Shown here: in pieces, positions 41,090 through 50,975 of the stretch
Position numbering within the stretch: the stretch's first letter is position 1
Layout: the number at the start of each line of letters is the position of its first letter
Assembly (NCBI RefSeq): GCF_016107625.1
Contig: NZ_JABASV010000003.1
Coordinates: 62,001 to 126,000 of the forward strand
Length of the DNA: 64,000 bases
Direction: 5' to 3'
Source of the DNA: Vreelandella alkaliphila
GTDB taxonomy: Bacteria; Pseudomonadota; Gammaproteobacteria; Pseudomonadales; Halomonadaceae
Position numbers and translations under genes: made by a program
The notes under the pieces: generated by a model
What the model saw: only the letters and a program-made list of their open reading frames with translations
What the model was told of the DNA's origin: nothing
Databases searched by the model: none

Positions 41090-42848
41090 CAACAGCCTCC
41101 ATGGCAATATTTTTTTGGGCGTTGGGTGCCCATTCGAGGCACCACGTAAAAAATGCGTCGGCGGTTAGCGGACGCGCATAGTAATACCCTTGCGCCGCTT
41201 CACAGCCAATAGAACGTAAGTAGTCCGCCTGGGCAGATGTTTCAATACCTTCTGCCACTACGTCGCACCCAACGGCATGGGCAAGCTGAGTAATGGTAAG
41301 GGCTAAATGACGGTCTACTGCGTCGTGCTCTAAATCCATGACGAAGGCACGATCTATTTTCAGGGTAGAGAAGGGCAGTGTTTTAACATAGGCGAGAGAA
41401 GAGTGACCAGTGCCAAAATCGTCGATCGCAACGGCAATATTCATCTCAGCAAGCTGAGCCAACTGCGTGCGTGCGTTGTGCATATCGCTTAATAAGCCTG
41501 ACTCAGTAACTTCCAGTGCAAAAAAACGTTCAGGGATCTCTTGCTCAGCCAGCTTGGAAAGCAATGCCTGAGCAAAGTCTTTGCGCGCCAACTGGCGGGC
41601 TGCAACGTTCACCGCAATATGGAAGTCATCATCCAGCAGGCCTTTTATTCGCCATTCGACGATATGCTGCATTGCTTTCTCAAGCACCCACTCACCAATA
41701 GAGAGGATATCACCACTTGCTTCCGCAAGGGGAATAAAGTCCCCTGGGGAAATATGGCCTAGCTCGGGGTGGTTCCAGCGTAGGAGAGCTTCAGCTCCGA
41801 TAACACGCTGTGTTGCCAGAGAAACTTTTGGTTGAAATGCCAGGGACATCTCGCCCCGTTCGGTCGCACCACGAATAGCTTGCTGAAGATTCAGGCGCTG
41901 GCGTTGTTGCGCTTCCAGCGTTTCGTTATAGCATTGAACGCGCAGCGTACCGTTCTGCGGCAACGCTAAGGCGGCCATATGCACAAGGCGTTCAATATCG
42001 AAATGGGCATCCGCCCAGCTAATGCCAATGCGCGCATTTAGAGGCAGTAGTAGGTCGCCCAGCGCTTGGTCTTGATCGAAGCAGCTCAATAGCTGCGCCG
42101 CGGAGTGGCGTAACGCCTCGAGTTCGGCGCGAGCAGTAATCACCAGTATCTCACTGCCTCCCCACAAACCTATTTGGCATTGCTGACTGAGTTTAGCCGA
42201 AAGTTGACGGCTGATATGAACCATCAATTTATCAGCGACGCCATAGCCATGTAGCTTAATAACGTCGTCTAGGTGGTCCAGCGCAATGAAGAGAAGCCCT
42301 GTTCCCGTGCCTCGCATTGCTGCTTCACGAAGCATTTGAGTCAGTGCGCGGCGATTAGCTAGTTGGGTGATTGGGTCGGTACGAGACTGGCGATCTAGCT
42401 CTTTTGTACGCTTTGCCACCATGCGTTCAAGTACGTCTGCCTGTTGATTGCGGGTTTGATAACGGTGCTCAACGCTTAATGTATTGCGGATGCGCTGTAG
42501 CACCTCATCCTGTTTGAACGGTTTCGTGACGAAGTCGCGCACACCCATGCTCAGTGAGCGATGACGCGTTTCATCATCAATCTGTGCGGTGAGTATAATA
42601 ATTGGGGGGATATGGTGACCAAACTCTGCTTGCAATTGATTGATAACCGCGTACCCATCCAAGTAAGGCATGCGAATATCAAGCAGGATCAGGTCTGGCA
42701 ACGTTTGCTGACAGTGCGCCAGCACTTTGCGTGGATCGCTTATACCATGCGTGTTTTCAAAGCCATGGTCGTCAAGCAGGTCCAATAGCAGCTCCACGTT
42801 AATACTGTTGTCGTCCACCACGAGGAGGTGTTTATGGAGCAGACTCAT
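41079..42848 (-). CDS. REC-GGDEF-EAL response regulator (c-di-GMP phosphodiesterase likely)
   Basis: The 589-residue protein has a receiver domain (residues about 8-125, phospho-acceptor Asp57 in [12 protein letters not shown]) and a GGDEF-like domain (about 150-310). The active-site motif of the latter is GGSEI rather than GGDEF, so cyclase activity is doubtful. An EAL domain follows (about 330-575) with [27 protein letters not shown] and AEGIET all intact, so phosphodiesterase activity is likely. It is coupled to the upstream hybrid kinase by a 4-base overlap and to the HexR-like gene by an 11-bp overlap. The kinase probably phosphorylates Asp57. Confidence 0.9.
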   Translation of the reverse strand: MSLLHKHLLVVDDNSINVELLLDLLDDHGFENTHGISDPRKVLAHCQQTLPDLILLDIRMPYLDGYAVINQLQAEFGHHIPPIIILTAQIDDETRHRSLSMGVRDFVTKPFKQDEVLQRIRNTLSVEHRYQTRNQQADVLERMVAKRTKELDRQSRTDPITQLANRRALTQMLREAAMRGTGTGLLFIALDHLDDVIKLHGYGVADKLMVHISRQLSAKLSQQCQIGLWGGSEILVITARAELEALRHSAAQLLSCFDQDQALGDLLLPLNARIGISWADAHFDIERLVHMAALALPQNGTLRVQCYNETLEAQQRQRLNLQQAIRGATERGEMSLAFQPKVSLATQRVIGAEALLRWNHPELGHISPGDFIPLAEASGDILSIGEWVLEKAMQHIVEWRIKGLLDDDFHIAVNVAARQLARKDFAQALLSKLAEQEIPERFFALEVTESGLLSDMHNARTQLAQLAEMNIAVAIDDFGTGHSSLAYVKTLPFSTLKIDRAFVMDLEHDAVDRHLALTITQLAHAVGCDVVAEGIETSAQADYLRSIGCEAAQGYYYARPLTADAFFTWCLEWAPNAQKNIAMEAVDGA

Positions 42849-45481
42849 AGCGCCGTCCTTGGTGCAATGGTAATAAATCGATTTAGCGATACGGTCAATT
42901 TGTCAATATCAATAGGCTTGGTAAGGTAGTCCGCAAACCCAGCCGCCAGTCCATAATGTAAGTCTCGCTCCATCGCATTGGCAGATAACGCTATGACATC
43001 GATCTGCTTTAGCATGGGGTCGTTTTGCATAATGTCGAGCGCTTGAAAACCACTCATTCCGGGTAGATGGATATCCATTAGGACGAGATCAGGTGGCGAA
43101 TGACGCATTATCTCCAAGCTGAGTTCAGCGCTTGCCACGACACGTAATTGTATTGATGGGAAGTCGTCAATAATATCTTCCATAAGCCGCTGATTAGCAG
43201 GATTATCTTCTACATAAAGCAGGTTGAATGCGCGGGGAGAACCGCTTGAGGTGCCCACGACGCTATTATGAGACGGTGCTTCATGTTCGGCCGGGTGTTC
43301 GGTAATGGGCAGCGTAAACCAGAAGGTGGAGCCTTTGCTTGGTTGGCTATCAACACCGAGACGCCCTTTCATCCGCTCTACCAGTTCACGCGTAATGGCT
43401 AACCCAATGCCTGTCCCTTCAATCGGTCCGTGCTCTGCATCCAGGCGGTTAAACGGTTCAAAAAGCTCGTGCTGGCGCTCTGGCGCAATACCATGCCCAG
43501 AGTCGATAACGCTCACTTTTAGTTCGCTCCCAATCGGCTCAATATTTACATGGATGGTGCCGTTTTCTCTATTGTATTTAATCGCGTTGGAAAGCAAATT
43601 AAGCAGTACTTGCTTAACCCGCGTGTAATCCGCCATGACCATGCAGGGTAGCGCTAATGAATCACGCGTTAGCGTAATATTGGCTGCTCCGATGTTGGCT
43701 TCCAGCGTTGTGCAGGCATCATCCAATACGTTTTCGATTAGCATAGGCTCTAATGAAAGCGTCATGTGTCCTGCTTCGATCCTCGCTAAATCAAGTACTT
43801 CATTAATCAGGCTTAACAGGTGTTGACCGCTCTTCTCGATTTGCCCTACTTGGCGTTGCTGCTTCTCACTCAGTGGATCACGACGGCCTTTTGCTAACAG
43901 TTGGGCAAAGCCGATAATCGCATTAAGAGGGGTGCGCAACTCATGGCTCATTGAAGAGAGAAACTCACTTTTTGCCTTGTTAGCTTGCTCTGCCTGATCA
44001 CGAGCGGTTGCTAAATCGCAGGTAACTTGCTCGCGCTCTGCCATTTGGCGATAGAGGTTAATGAGTAGCGCGCAGGTATCAGTAAAAGGTTGAAGCCAGT
44101 CTAAAAGAGTCTGGTTTAATGGCTGTTTACTATTTGCGATGGCAAACATGCCAATAAGTCTATCGCCGCTGAAAATCGGCACGCCTAAGTAGTTGTCTAA
44201 GCGAGGGTGACCTGGTGGGAAGCCGCCGCGCTTGGTATGGCGATAAACGTCGTTAGTCATGATGACATCGCCATGGGCAAAGACACGCCCTAAGAGTGAG
44301 TTAGGGTTGGTTAGCGTCATATCTCCGCTGCGTAGACGCTCCATCAGAAGTCTGGATTCATCGCTCCAGGAGAGGTCAGTGATAGCATGTATCTTGAGAG
44401 CATTGGTGGTATCGGTAGGCAGCACTTCCCCAATCAAGGCGTAGTCGCTATCAGTGAGTTCTCGCAGCGCTTCCATTAAAAACGTCCACAACTGTTCAAC
44501 CGACATTAGTGCCTGATAGTCCGTAATGCCTTGATGAAGCACTTTAAGTAGGCTTTGCTCTTTATGAATTTGCTGTGTGGCGTTATAAACATCAGTTAAG
44601 TTGGTCAGAATACCCAGAAACTCAGCAAAATCTCCCTGCTCATTATGGATGGCGTTGACGGCAAGATGGACGGGTATCAAGTGGCCGTCTTTATGGAGTG
44701 CTTCTACTTCTCGGCCTCGGCCAATCACCTTGGGTTCGCTGCCCGCCAAAAAGTTGGCAAGAAAGCTGTCGTGATGAGCGTTGATCGATGCAGGTGTAAA
44801 CATCGACACATTGTTACCGACTACTTCGTGTTGCTGATAGCCCAGCATCGTTAGTGCAAAAGGATTAATACTTAACACGCTACCAGAGCGGTCAATGCGC
44901 ACGATGCCGGTGGCACTTTCGTTAAACAGCGCCTCGTAACGGCGCGTCGTTTGAGCCAGGGCTCTACGTATTTGATGCTGGCGAAGCAACTCTTCCACTT
45001 GCCCAGCTAAGCTTTTTAAAATGCCTCGGTCTCGCTGACTAAACGAGCGCGGCTGACGATCAATTAAACATAGCGTACCTACGGGCAGATCATCGGCCAG
45101 TTGTAATGGCTGTCCGGCATAAAAGCGAATGTGCGGGGGGCCGGTGACGAGGGGATTGTCCGCAAAGCGCAGATCATCGAGTGCATTTTCGACGACCAGC
45201 ATGTCATTAAGCCCCACCGCGTGGGCACAAAACGATAGGTCTCGGCAGGTTTCGCTGGTAGTCAATCCTTGGTGAGACTTAAACCACTGTCGTTCTGCAT
45301 CGACGAGGGAAACTAGCGCAATAGGTAAGTCAAAGAGGCCGCAAGCAAGCTGAGTGATTCGGTCAAACGCTTCGTCAGCGGGTGTGTCAAGCACCTGGAG
45401 AGCGTGCAATGCCGCCAAGCGCTGGTATTCATTCTCAGGAAAATCTGCGGCTTGCATTGTGCGTCCCAAAAAATAGTTCAT
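42845..45481 (-). CDS. Hybrid sensor histidine kinase with GAF-PAS-GAF-HisKA-HATPase-REC
   Basis: The 878-residue protein has an N-terminal GAF domain (about residues 15-175), a PAS domain (about 185-300) and a second GAF domain (about 320-480). A histidine-kinase dimerisation domain holds His513 in SMSHELRTPLNAIIG, and the ATPase domain contains NLLSNAIKYN and GTGIGLAIT. A receiver at the end has Asp803 in VLMDIHLPGMSG. No membrane segment is evident, so signals are probably cytosolic. The start is uncertain: Met at 45481 or Met at 45457 (MQAADFPENE), neither with a clear ribosome-binding site. It is the first gene of a coupled group with the REC-GGDEF-EAL protein and the HexR-like regulator. 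Confidence 0.88.
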   Translation of the reverse strand: MNYFLGRTMQAADFPENEYQRLAALHALQVLDTPADEAFDRITQLACGLFDLPIALVSLVDAERQWFKSHQGLTTSETCRDLSFCAHAVGLNDMLVVENALDDLRFADNPLVTGPPHIRFYAGQPLQLADDLPVGTLCLIDRQPRSFSQRDRGILKSLAGQVEELLRQHQIRRALAQTTRRYEALFNESATGIVRIDRSGSVLSINPFALTMLGYQQHEVVGNNVSMFTPASINAHHDSFLANFLAGSEPKVIGRGREVEALHKDGHLIPVHLAVNAIHNEQGDFAEFLGILTNLTDVYNATQQIHKEQSLLKVLHQGITDYQALMSVEQLWTFLMEALRELTDSDYALIGEVLPTDTTNALKIHAITDLSWSDESRLLMERLRSGDMTLTNPNSLLGRVFAHGDVIMTNDVYRHTKRGGFPPGHPRLDNYLGVPIFSGDRLIGMFAIANSKQPLNQTLLDWLQPFTDTCALLINLYRQMAEREQVTCDLATARDQAEQANKAKSEFLSSMSHELRTPLNAIIGFAQLLAKGRRDPLSEKQQRQVGQIEKSGQHLLSLINEVLDLARIEAGHMTLSLEPMLIENVLDDACTTLEANIGAANITLTRDSLALPCMVMADYTRVKQVLLNLLSNAIKYNRENGTIHVNIEPIGSELKVSVIDSGHGIAPERQHELFEPFNRLDAEHGPIEGTGIGLAITRELVERMKGRLGVDSQPSKGSTFWFTLPITEHPAEHEAPSHNSVVGTSSGSPRAFNLLYVEDNPANQRLMEDIIDDFPSIQLRVVASAELSLEIMRHSPPDLVLMDIHLPGMSGFQALDIMQNDPMLKQIDVIALSANAMERDLHYGLAAGFADYLTKPIDIDKLTVSLNRFITIAPRTAL

Positions 45482-45505
45482 TCAAAAAGTGCGCTCAACT
45501 AAGTC

Positions 45506-45537
45506 GTTAACTAATCGGCGTAGTTAACTAATCGGCG
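45506..45537. repeat. Two perfect 15-bp direct repeats upstream of the hybrid kinase gene
   Basis: GTTAACTAATCGGCG occurs at 45506-45520 and again at 45523-45537, a 17-bp period. A weaker partial copy (AACTAAGTC) precedes them. The array lies 25 bp upstream of the kinase gene reading (minus strand) and could be a tandem binding site for a regulator or a slippage product. Confidence 0.6.
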
Positions 45538-45572
45538 AATAGTAATAATTATCGGGTATTAATGGCGAAGCT

Positions 45573-46928
45573 TTAGCCAATCCTGAGTAATTTTAATAGC
45601 CAGCGCTTATAAGGTGGCCTTACCAGTGAACTAGAGGCCCGTTTTGATTGATAAAAAATACCTCGTAAATGGCTGAACCGTTCAAAACCATGGCGACCGT
45701 GATAAGCCCCCATACCGCTTTCACCAACGCCACCAAAGGGCAGCGAGGGAACGGCGTGATGAAGCAGCGTTTCGTTAAATACCAGCGCACCAGAGCGAGT
45801 GGTGTGACGCAAGGTTGTTTGCAGCAACTTATTGTCGGTGAAGGCATAAAGTGCCAGTGGGTGAGGCCGGGTATTCACAAAGGTAATCGCGTCGTCGATG
45901 TTTTTAACGCTGATAAGCGGTAGTGCACGGCCAAAAATTTCCTCTTGCATCAGCTCAAGGTTTTGGGTTGGATCAATAACGAGCGCTGGTGCGTGTTGCC
46001 CGATATCGATGATGCGGCAGCCGTGATCTCTCGCTTGTGCTATCAGCCGTTCACTGCGTTTCTGATGATGGGGGCTGACAAAGCCTGTGGCCTCTTTATC
46101 GCTGGGGCGCTGCTGTTCGATAGCTCGACTTAGTGCCTGAATAAGTGCTTCCAGGTGGCGGCTTTCTACAAGCACATAATCCGGCGCAATGCAGGTCTGG
46201 CCGGCATTCATTCCCTTGCCAAATATAATTGAGGTGGCCGCACGATCCAGATCAGCGTCACTCGCCACGATAGCGGGTGATTTACCACCTAGTTCAAGCG
46301 TCACCGGGGTTAACTGCTCGGCAGCGGCAAGTGCAACTTGGCAGCCCACCGCCGTCGAGCCGGTGAAAACCAGATGATCAAAAGGTAGTACGCTAAACGC
46401 TTTTGCTATCTCTGGGCCGCCTTCAACAACGCATACTTCTTCATCGGTAAAGTACTGCGGTACTAGCTTAGCCAGCAGGGCGCTGGTATTGGGGGCGTGC
46501 TCGCTGGGCTTGATCATGACGCTATTACCCGCTGCGACAGCATCAATAGCGGGCATCACTGCTAAGCTCCAGGGGTAGTTCCAGGGCGACATAATACCCA
46601 CCACGCCAAGTGGCTGAGGAGCGATGCGGGCGCGGGCGGGCCATAAGCGCCATGGCATGTTGGCAGCGTATGGGCGCATCCAATGCCATAGGTTTCGCCG
46701 TGTATGACGAATGGCATGCAGCACCGCGTTAATCTCTGCTAAGCGTATCTCTGTCTCACTACGCTTGCCGAAGTCAGTTTGAATGGCCTGGATAATCTCC
46801 CGCTGGTGATGCTTAGTCATTCGTGCAAGGCGGGCTAAGCGCTCTCGTCGCAATCTTAATGAGGGGAAGGGCGCTTGGCCAAACGCATGACGCTGAGTGT
46901 GCAACAGGCGCATTAAATCGCGTTTCAT
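45573..46928 (-). CDS. Coniferyl-aldehyde-type aldehyde dehydrogenase
   Basis: The 451-residue protein is an aldehyde dehydrogenase of the class-3-like coniferyl aldehyde dehydrogenase group, shorter than the usual 490-residue enzymes. Catalytic residues are Glu in VTLELGGKSPAIV (about residue 210) and Cys in NAGQTCIAPDYVL (about residue 244), with IMSPWNYPWSLAVMP for cofactor binding. LPFGGVGESGMGAYHG near the C-terminus is typical of class 3. Substrates may be fatty or aromatic aldehydes. The true one is not shown by sequence. The gene reads away from the divergent DUF482 gene and is 92 bp upstream of the kinase gene's start side. Confidence 0.85.
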   Translation of the reverse strand: MKRDLMRLLHTQRHAFGQAPFPSLRLRRERLARLARMTKHHQREIIQAIQTDFGKRSETEIRLAEINAVLHAIRHTRRNLWHWMRPYAANMPWRLWPARARIAPQPLGVVGIMSPWNYPWSLAVMPAIDAVAAGNSVMIKPSEHAPNTSALLAKLVPQYFTDEEVCVVEGGPEIAKAFSVLPFDHLVFTGSTAVGCQVALAAAEQLTPVTLELGGKSPAIVASDADLDRAATSIIFGKGMNAGQTCIAPDYVLVESRHLEALIQALSRAIEQQRPSDKEATGFVSPHHQKRSERLIAQARDHGCRIIDIGQHAPALVIDPTQNLELMQEEIFGRALPLISVKNIDDAITFVNTRPHPLALYAFTDNKLLQTTLRHTTRSGALVFNETLLHHAVPSLPFGGVGESGMGAYHGRHGFERFSHLRGIFYQSKRASSSLVRPPYKRWLLKLLRIG

Positions 46929-47071
46929 GGCAGCTCCTTGGGTTAATTCTTAATAACAATAGTCGTTTGTCCTGCTACTTGAATACCTCACTCCAAATAG
47001 AAATGACAGCATCAACAAAAGCACTGACAGCTTGGTTGGTGGTAAGGTCACACTTTCACCATTTAAACGAT

Positions 47072-47087
47072 ATGCCTCGGGAGGCAT
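47072..47087 (+). other. Inverted repeat overlapping the ribosome-binding site of the DUF482 gene
   Basis: ATGCCTC (47072-47078) and GAGGCAT (47081-47087) can pair over a GG centre. The GGGAGG ribosome-binding site (47079-47084) lies in the hairpin, so folding could block translation initiation at 47089. It may also be coincidental. Confidence 0.35.
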
Positions 47088-47088
47088 C

Positions 47089-48237
47089 ATGCTTTCGCGC
47101 TCACTGTCATGCATTATGCTACCTGCTATCGACGCTGTGGATGCCGCCCAATGGGACGCACTGGTGAGTAGCGACCAGCCTTTCCTACGACACGCGTTTT
47201 TGCATGCATTAGAAAGCAGCGGCTCTGTCTGCGAGGCGACCGGCTGGGAGCCTTGCCATCTGTGCGTATGGCAAGATAGCCGCTTAGTGGGCGCGTTGCC
47301 CATGTATCGCAAACACCACTCTTACGGTGAGTATGTGTTTGATTGGGGATGGGCCGATGCACTGGAGCGAGCAGGCGGCCATTATTACCCCAAGGCATTA
47401 AGTGCCATTCCTTTTACCCCGGTGCCTGGTACGCGTACTTTAATTGCCGATGATGCCAACGCGGAGGATGTTCGCGGGTTATTAGCAGCGACGTGGCAAA
47501 CCCATTGTGAAGAACAAGCGTTATCGAGTTGGCACCTCCTGTTTGCACAAGATGACGAAGTGGATGCCTGGCAGCGCCAGTTTCCAGCGTTAATTGCGCG
47601 AGAAGGCGTTCAGTTCCAGTGGCGAGATCGCACCTTTGGTGATTTTGAAGGCTTCCTGGCGAGCCTTACGTCGAAGCGTCGCAAAATGATTAAACGTGAG
47701 CGTCGCTTGGTCGCCGAGCAAGGCTTTACGCTACGACGTTTAGAGGGCGAGGCGATTACGCAAGAAGCAATGGCGCACTTCTTTCGCTGCTACACGATCA
47801 CATACCACGAGCGGGGACGGCCTCCCTACTTAAATGACGTTTTTTTCGAGCGATTACGGCATTCGATGCCTGAAGCGCTTGTATTGGTTCAGGCGCTGCT
47901 GGATGGCCAGCCTGTTGCAGCGGCTCTCTATTTTCGTGGCAATAGCACTTTATACGGCCGCTATTGGGGAAGTGAGGTGGTTGCCGACTGTCTTCATTTC
48001 GAAGCCTGCTACTACCAAGGCATTGAATTTTGTCTGGAAAAGGGGCTCTCTTTGTTCGACCCCGGTACTCAAGGAGAGCACAAACTGGTGCGTGGTTTTG
48101 CGCCCCAGCGGGTACGTTCGCTGCACTATCTTGTACACCCAGGCCTAGCGGCTGGAGTCGCCCAATTTTGCCAAGAAGAGGGGGCCCATATCAGCGCCTA
48201 TCGAGAGGCAGCGGCCGACGCATTACCGTTCAAATGA
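47089..48237 (+). CDS. DUF482/peptidogalycan-biosynthesis GNAT-like protein
   Basis: The 382-residue protein matches the DUF482 (FemAB-related GNAT) family. It has two GNAT-like folds, with KRRKMIKRERRLVAEQGF near residue 200 and GHY-type segments including LFDPGTQGEHKLVRGF near residue 320. The family is named for putative peptidoglycan or polysaccharide roles, but substrates are not established. The start ATG 47089 is chosen because GGGAGG lies 4 bp upstream. An in-frame ATG-like start at 47032 is less supported. It is divergent from the aldehyde dehydrogenase and is followed by a promoter-like region before ftsB. Confidence 0.8.
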   Translation: MLSRSLSCIMLPAIDAVDAAQWDALVSSDQPFLRHAFLHALESSGSVCEATGWEPCHLCVWQDSRLVGALPMYRKHHSYGEYVFDWGWADALERAGGHYYPKALSAIPFTPVPGTRTLIADDANAEDVRGLLAATWQTHCEEQALSSWHLLFAQDDEVDAWQRQFPALIAREGVQFQWRDRTFGDFEGFLASLTSKRRKMIKRERRLVAEQGFTLRRLEGEAITQEAMAHFFRCYTITYHERGRPPYLNDVFFERLRHSMPEALVLVQALLDGQPVAAALYFRGNSTLYGRYWGSEVVADCLHFEACYYQGIEFCLEKGLSLFDPGTQGEHKLVRGFAPQRVRSLHYLVHPGLAAGVAQFCQEEGAHISAYREAAADALPFK

Positions 48238-48241
48238 AAAT

Positions 48242-48269
48242 CGCTTTATAAAGCCAGCTATATAAAGCG
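48242..48269. repeat. 9-bp inverted repeat after the DUF482 gene
   Basis: CGCTTTATA (48242-48250) and TATAAAGCG (48261-48269) form a perfect inverted repeat with a 10-base loop, 4 bp after the stop codon. No T-run follows. It may stabilise the message end or act with the following promoter. Confidence 0.4.
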
Positions 48270-48293
48270 TGACTCGCTGGAAATAGCCCATGA

Positions 48294-48302
48294 TGGCATA
48301 AT
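48294..48302 (+). promoter_or_regulatory. Extended -10 promoter element before ftsB
   Basis: TGG-CATAAT (48294-48302) matches the extended -10 form, and no good -35 is seen, as expected for that class. It lies about 36 bp before the ftsB start and could drive ftsB-ispD-ispF-truD. Confidence 0.4.
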
Positions 48303-48337
48303 GCGCCTCGTTCAGGCCTAAACAAAGGGATGCGGTG

Positions 48338-48691
48338 ATGCATAAATGGCTAACGGTTGCGCTGCTTGCTGTATTGGGGCTTCTCCAATACCAACTTTGG
48401 CTAGGTAATGGTGGCTGGGAGGATTTGCAACTGGTAGAGGAGCGCGTTGCCGTTCAAGAGGCTGCCAATGTGCCGATGAGAGAGCGCAATGCTCGGTTAG
48501 CGGCTGAAGTTACCGACCTAAAAACCGGCCTGGATGCGATTGAAGAGCGTGCTCGTAGCGACATGGGCATGGTGCGTAGCGATGAGCAGTTTTTTTGGGT
48601 GCCGGGTGTTGCCATTGAAGCAGAGCTAGTGGGCATCAATGCGGGGCTAGTGACTCAGCCAAACTTGCCTAGCGAGGACACAAACGAATGA
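48338..48691 (+). CDS. ftsB: Cell division protein FtsB
   Basis: FtsB is a small bitopic membrane protein of the divisome that joins FtsL and FtsQ and helps activate septal peptidoglycan synthesis. The 117-residue product has one N-terminal membrane segment (about residues 4-20) followed by a coiled-coil (about 30-70, with RERNARLAAEVTDLKTGLDA). The C-terminal ERARSDMGMVRSDEQFFW segment is conserved in FtsB. ATG 48338 is chosen over GTG 48335, with AAAGGGA upstream. The stop overlaps the ispD start by four bases (ATGA), the usual gammaproteobacterial ftsB-ispD order. Confidence 0.93.
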   Translation: MHKWLTVALLAVLGLLQYQLWLGNGGWEDLQLVEERVAVQEAANVPMRERNARLAAEVTDLKTGLDAIEERARSDMGMVRSDEQFFWVPGVAIEAELVGINAGLVTQPNLPSEDTNE

Positions 48692-49404
48692 GTCATTCGC
48701 TGTGGCTAATCGTGCCCGCCGCTGGGCAAGGTAAGCGAATGGGCGCTGATAAGCCTAAGCAGTACCTGCCACTGGGCGAAAAGCCCATTCTTGCCCATAC
48801 ACTTAGTCGACTACACCGAGCCTTCCCCACTGCGCATCTTGTGCTGTGCCTGGATAGTGATGATCATTGGTTCAAGCCTGAATGGGTGCCATTTCCCCAG
48901 TGGCAACGGGTGGCGGGTGGCGCGGAGCGAATGGATAGTGTTTTAAATGCGCTGCACGCTATAAAAGCGCAAGAAAACGATATGGTGATGGTGCATGACG
49001 TCGCGCGCCCCTGCATTACATCATCTGATTTGCTGGCGCTTTATGACGCTGCTCAGCAGCACTCAAGTGGCGCACTCTTGGCGATGCCTGTTGCTGACAC
49101 CATGAAACGGGCCAATGCCGAACAATTAAGCGCCGTGACAGAGCCTCGGGATCGGCTGTGGCACGCGTTAACACCTCAAGCTTTTCGTTATGCGCTTTTG
49201 CGGCGCGCCCTTGAATATGCTGTCGCTAATCACTGTGTGGTCACGGATGAAGCCTCGGCTGTTGAAGCGCTTGGTCAGGCGCCCAGGCTGATTAGTGGGC
49301 GTCGTGATAATCTCAAGATCACCCATCCTGATGACCTTGCCCTTGCTGCCGCTATCATGGCGTCGCAAGTAGCCCAATCCTCTGAATCTGAAAGGAGTTG
49401 TTAA
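48688..49404 (+). CDS. ispD: 2-C-methyl-D-erythritol 4-phosphate cytidylyltransferase IspD
   Basis: IspD couples CTP to methylerythritol phosphate, the third step of the non-mevalonate isoprenoid pathway. The 238-residue protein has the nucleotide-binding motif [21 protein letters not shown] (start of the protein), with the conserved Arg and Lys residues. [11 protein letters not shown] (about residues 99-109) and [12 protein letters not shown] (about 185-196) are also present. It overlaps ftsB by four bases and its stop overlaps the ispF ATG by one, so the genes are translationally linked. Confidence 0.95.
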   Translation: MSHSLWLIVPAAGQGKRMGADKPKQYLPLGEKPILAHTLSRLHRAFPTAHLVLCLDSDDHWFKPEWVPFPQWQRVAGGAERMDSVLNALHAIKAQENDMVMVHDVARPCITSSDLLALYDAAQQHSSGALLAMPVADTMKRANAEQLSAVTEPRDRLWHALTPQAFRYALLRRALEYAVANHCVVTDEASAVEALGQAPRLISGRRDNLKITHPDDLALAAAIMASQVAQSSESERSC

Positions 49405-49892
49405 TGCGAATTGGCCACGGATTTGACGTGCACCGATTTGGCGTTGGCGACCATTTGATGATTGGTGGCGTTAAGCTGCCTTTCGAACATGGTTTTGTTG
49501 CCCACTCGGATGGCGATGTGTTGCTGCATGCTATCAGTGACGCACTGCTAGGTGCCTGTGCGCTCGGTGATATCGGGCGGCATTTCCCCGACACCGACCC
49601 AGCATGGGCTGGCGCAGATAGTCGCCATTTATTGCGCCACGTGGTTCAACTGGTTCACGCAGAGGGCTTCTGTGTGGTTAACCTGGATGCTACGTTAATG
49701 GCGCAGGCGCCTAAAATGGCGCCGCATATTGATACGATGCGCGCTGTCATCGCTGAAGATTTAGGTATTAGCCTTGGGCAGGTCAATGTTAAAGCCACAA
49801 CGACTGAACGGCTTGGGTTTACCGGGCGAGGCGAGGGTATCGCCGCTGAGGCAGTGGTGTTGATTGAACACCAAGAGGCGTTAAATGCTTAA
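49404..49892 (+). CDS. ispF: 2-C-methyl-D-erythritol 2,4-cyclodiphosphate synthase IspF
   Basis: IspF makes the cyclic diphosphate of methylerythritol, the fifth step of the isoprenoid pathway. The 162-residue protein has the metal-binding HGFDVH motif (Asp8, His10), the [17 protein letters not shown] signature (about residues 35-51) and a C-terminal [16 protein letters not shown] segment. AAAGGAG precedes the ATG. A TTG at 49398 is in frame but overlaps ispD further and is less likely. The gene overlaps truD by eight bases. Confidence 0.95.
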   Translation: MRIGHGFDVHRFGVGDHLMIGGVKLPFEHGFVAHSDGDVLLHAISDALLGACALGDIGRHFPDTDPAWAGADSRHLLRHVVQLVHAEGFCVVNLDATLMAQAPKMAPHIDTMRAVIAEDLGISLGQVNVKATTTERLGFTGRGEGIAAEAVVLIEHQEALNA

Positions 49893-50925
49893 CTTACCCG
49901 CTTGGCAGCGCTGCTTAGATGCCGAGTTTGGTGCCCCTAGTCCAGGTGGCTATCGCGTTCAGCCAGAAGATTTTGTCGTCGACGAGCAGTTGGACTTTAC
50001 GCCTGAAAATCATGGCGAGCACCTGTGGTTACGTCTTGAAAAGCGCCATCAAACCACGTTAGATGTGGTGAAAAGCGTCAGCCGCCTTTGTGGTGTCACA
50101 CTTCGAGATGTGGGCTACTCCGGGATGAAGGATCGTGTCGCAGTGACGCGGCAGTGGTTAAGCGTGCATTTGCCCGGACGCGAGGCGCCACGTGATTTGA
50201 GCGAATCATTAGCGGCAGTGGGTATTACTGTGTTGGCCCAGGCAAGGCATCCCCGAAAACTCAAACGCGGTGTCCATCGCACGAACCACTTTACCTTGCG
50301 GCTTAGTGGTGAAGCGCTTCAACATCCGAATTTTTTTGACCGCTGGGAGGCGCTTTGTCGCCACGGTGTGCCTAACTATTTTGGACCCCAGCGTTTTGGT
50401 CCTGAAGGGCGAAATTTACAGCGTGCAGAAGCTCTTCTAGCTAAAGGTTGGCGCAAGCGAGATGATCGCCAAGGCATGATGCTTTCCACCGCGCGTAGCT
50501 TCTTGTTTAACGAGTTGCTGAGCGAGCGTTTGACGGATGGAACGTGGTGCCAGCCGCTAGCGGGCGATATGCTGATGCTGGATGGCACACACAGTGTGTT
50601 TACCGTTGATGCCGTTGACGACGACTTGATCGGTCGTGCCGCTGCGCTTGATATTCATCCAACCGGTGCCCTGTGGGGTGTCGGGGAACTCGCTGAGTAT
50701 CAAGTGGCTGACTACGAAAAACGGCTGTTAGCGTGCCATCCAATGCTGTGCGAGGGATTGGTGAAAAGCGGTGTGAAACGCTCCCATCGGGCGCTGCGAG
50801 CAAGGTTAATTTCGCCTAGTATCGAGATATTACCTAATGCCGTGGTACTCTCATTTGCCTTACCACGGGGAAGTTTTGCCACGGCGGTGGTGAGTGAGTT
50901 AATTGCTCATCCGGATTTTGCTTAA
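49885..50925 (+). CDS. truD: tRNA pseudouridine(13) synthase TruD
   Basis: TruD converts uridine 13 of tRNA-Glu (and some other tRNAs) to pseudouridine. The 346-residue cytoplasmic protein has the catalytic Asp83 in [14 protein letters not shown]. The downstream conserved segments are [12 protein letters not shown] (about residues 156-167), [13 protein letters not shown] and [11 protein letters not shown]. Length fits the bacterial family. The order ispF-truD-surE-pcm-nlpD-rpoS is conserved in gammaproteobacteria. A 50-bp gap separates it from surE, which has its own ribosome-binding site. Confidence 0.95.
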   Translation: MLNLPAWQRCLDAEFGAPSPGGYRVQPEDFVVDEQLDFTPENHGEHLWLRLEKRHQTTLDVVKSVSRLCGVTLRDVGYSGMKDRVAVTRQWLSVHLPGREAPRDLSESLAAVGITVLAQARHPRKLKRGVHRTNHFTLRLSGEALQHPNFFDRWEALCRHGVPNYFGPQRFGPEGRNLQRAEALLAKGWRKRDDRQGMMLSTARSFLFNELLSERLTDGTWCQPLAGDMLMLDGTHSVFTVDAVDDDLIGRAAALDIHPTGALWGVGELAEYQVADYEKRLLACHPMLCEGLVKSGVKRSHRALRARLISPSIEILPNAVVLSFALPRGSFATAVVSELIAHPDFA

Positions 50926-50975
50926 TGCGCCCAACGTGCGCTTATCTTTGCTAGGCATCTATAAAGGAGACGTTA

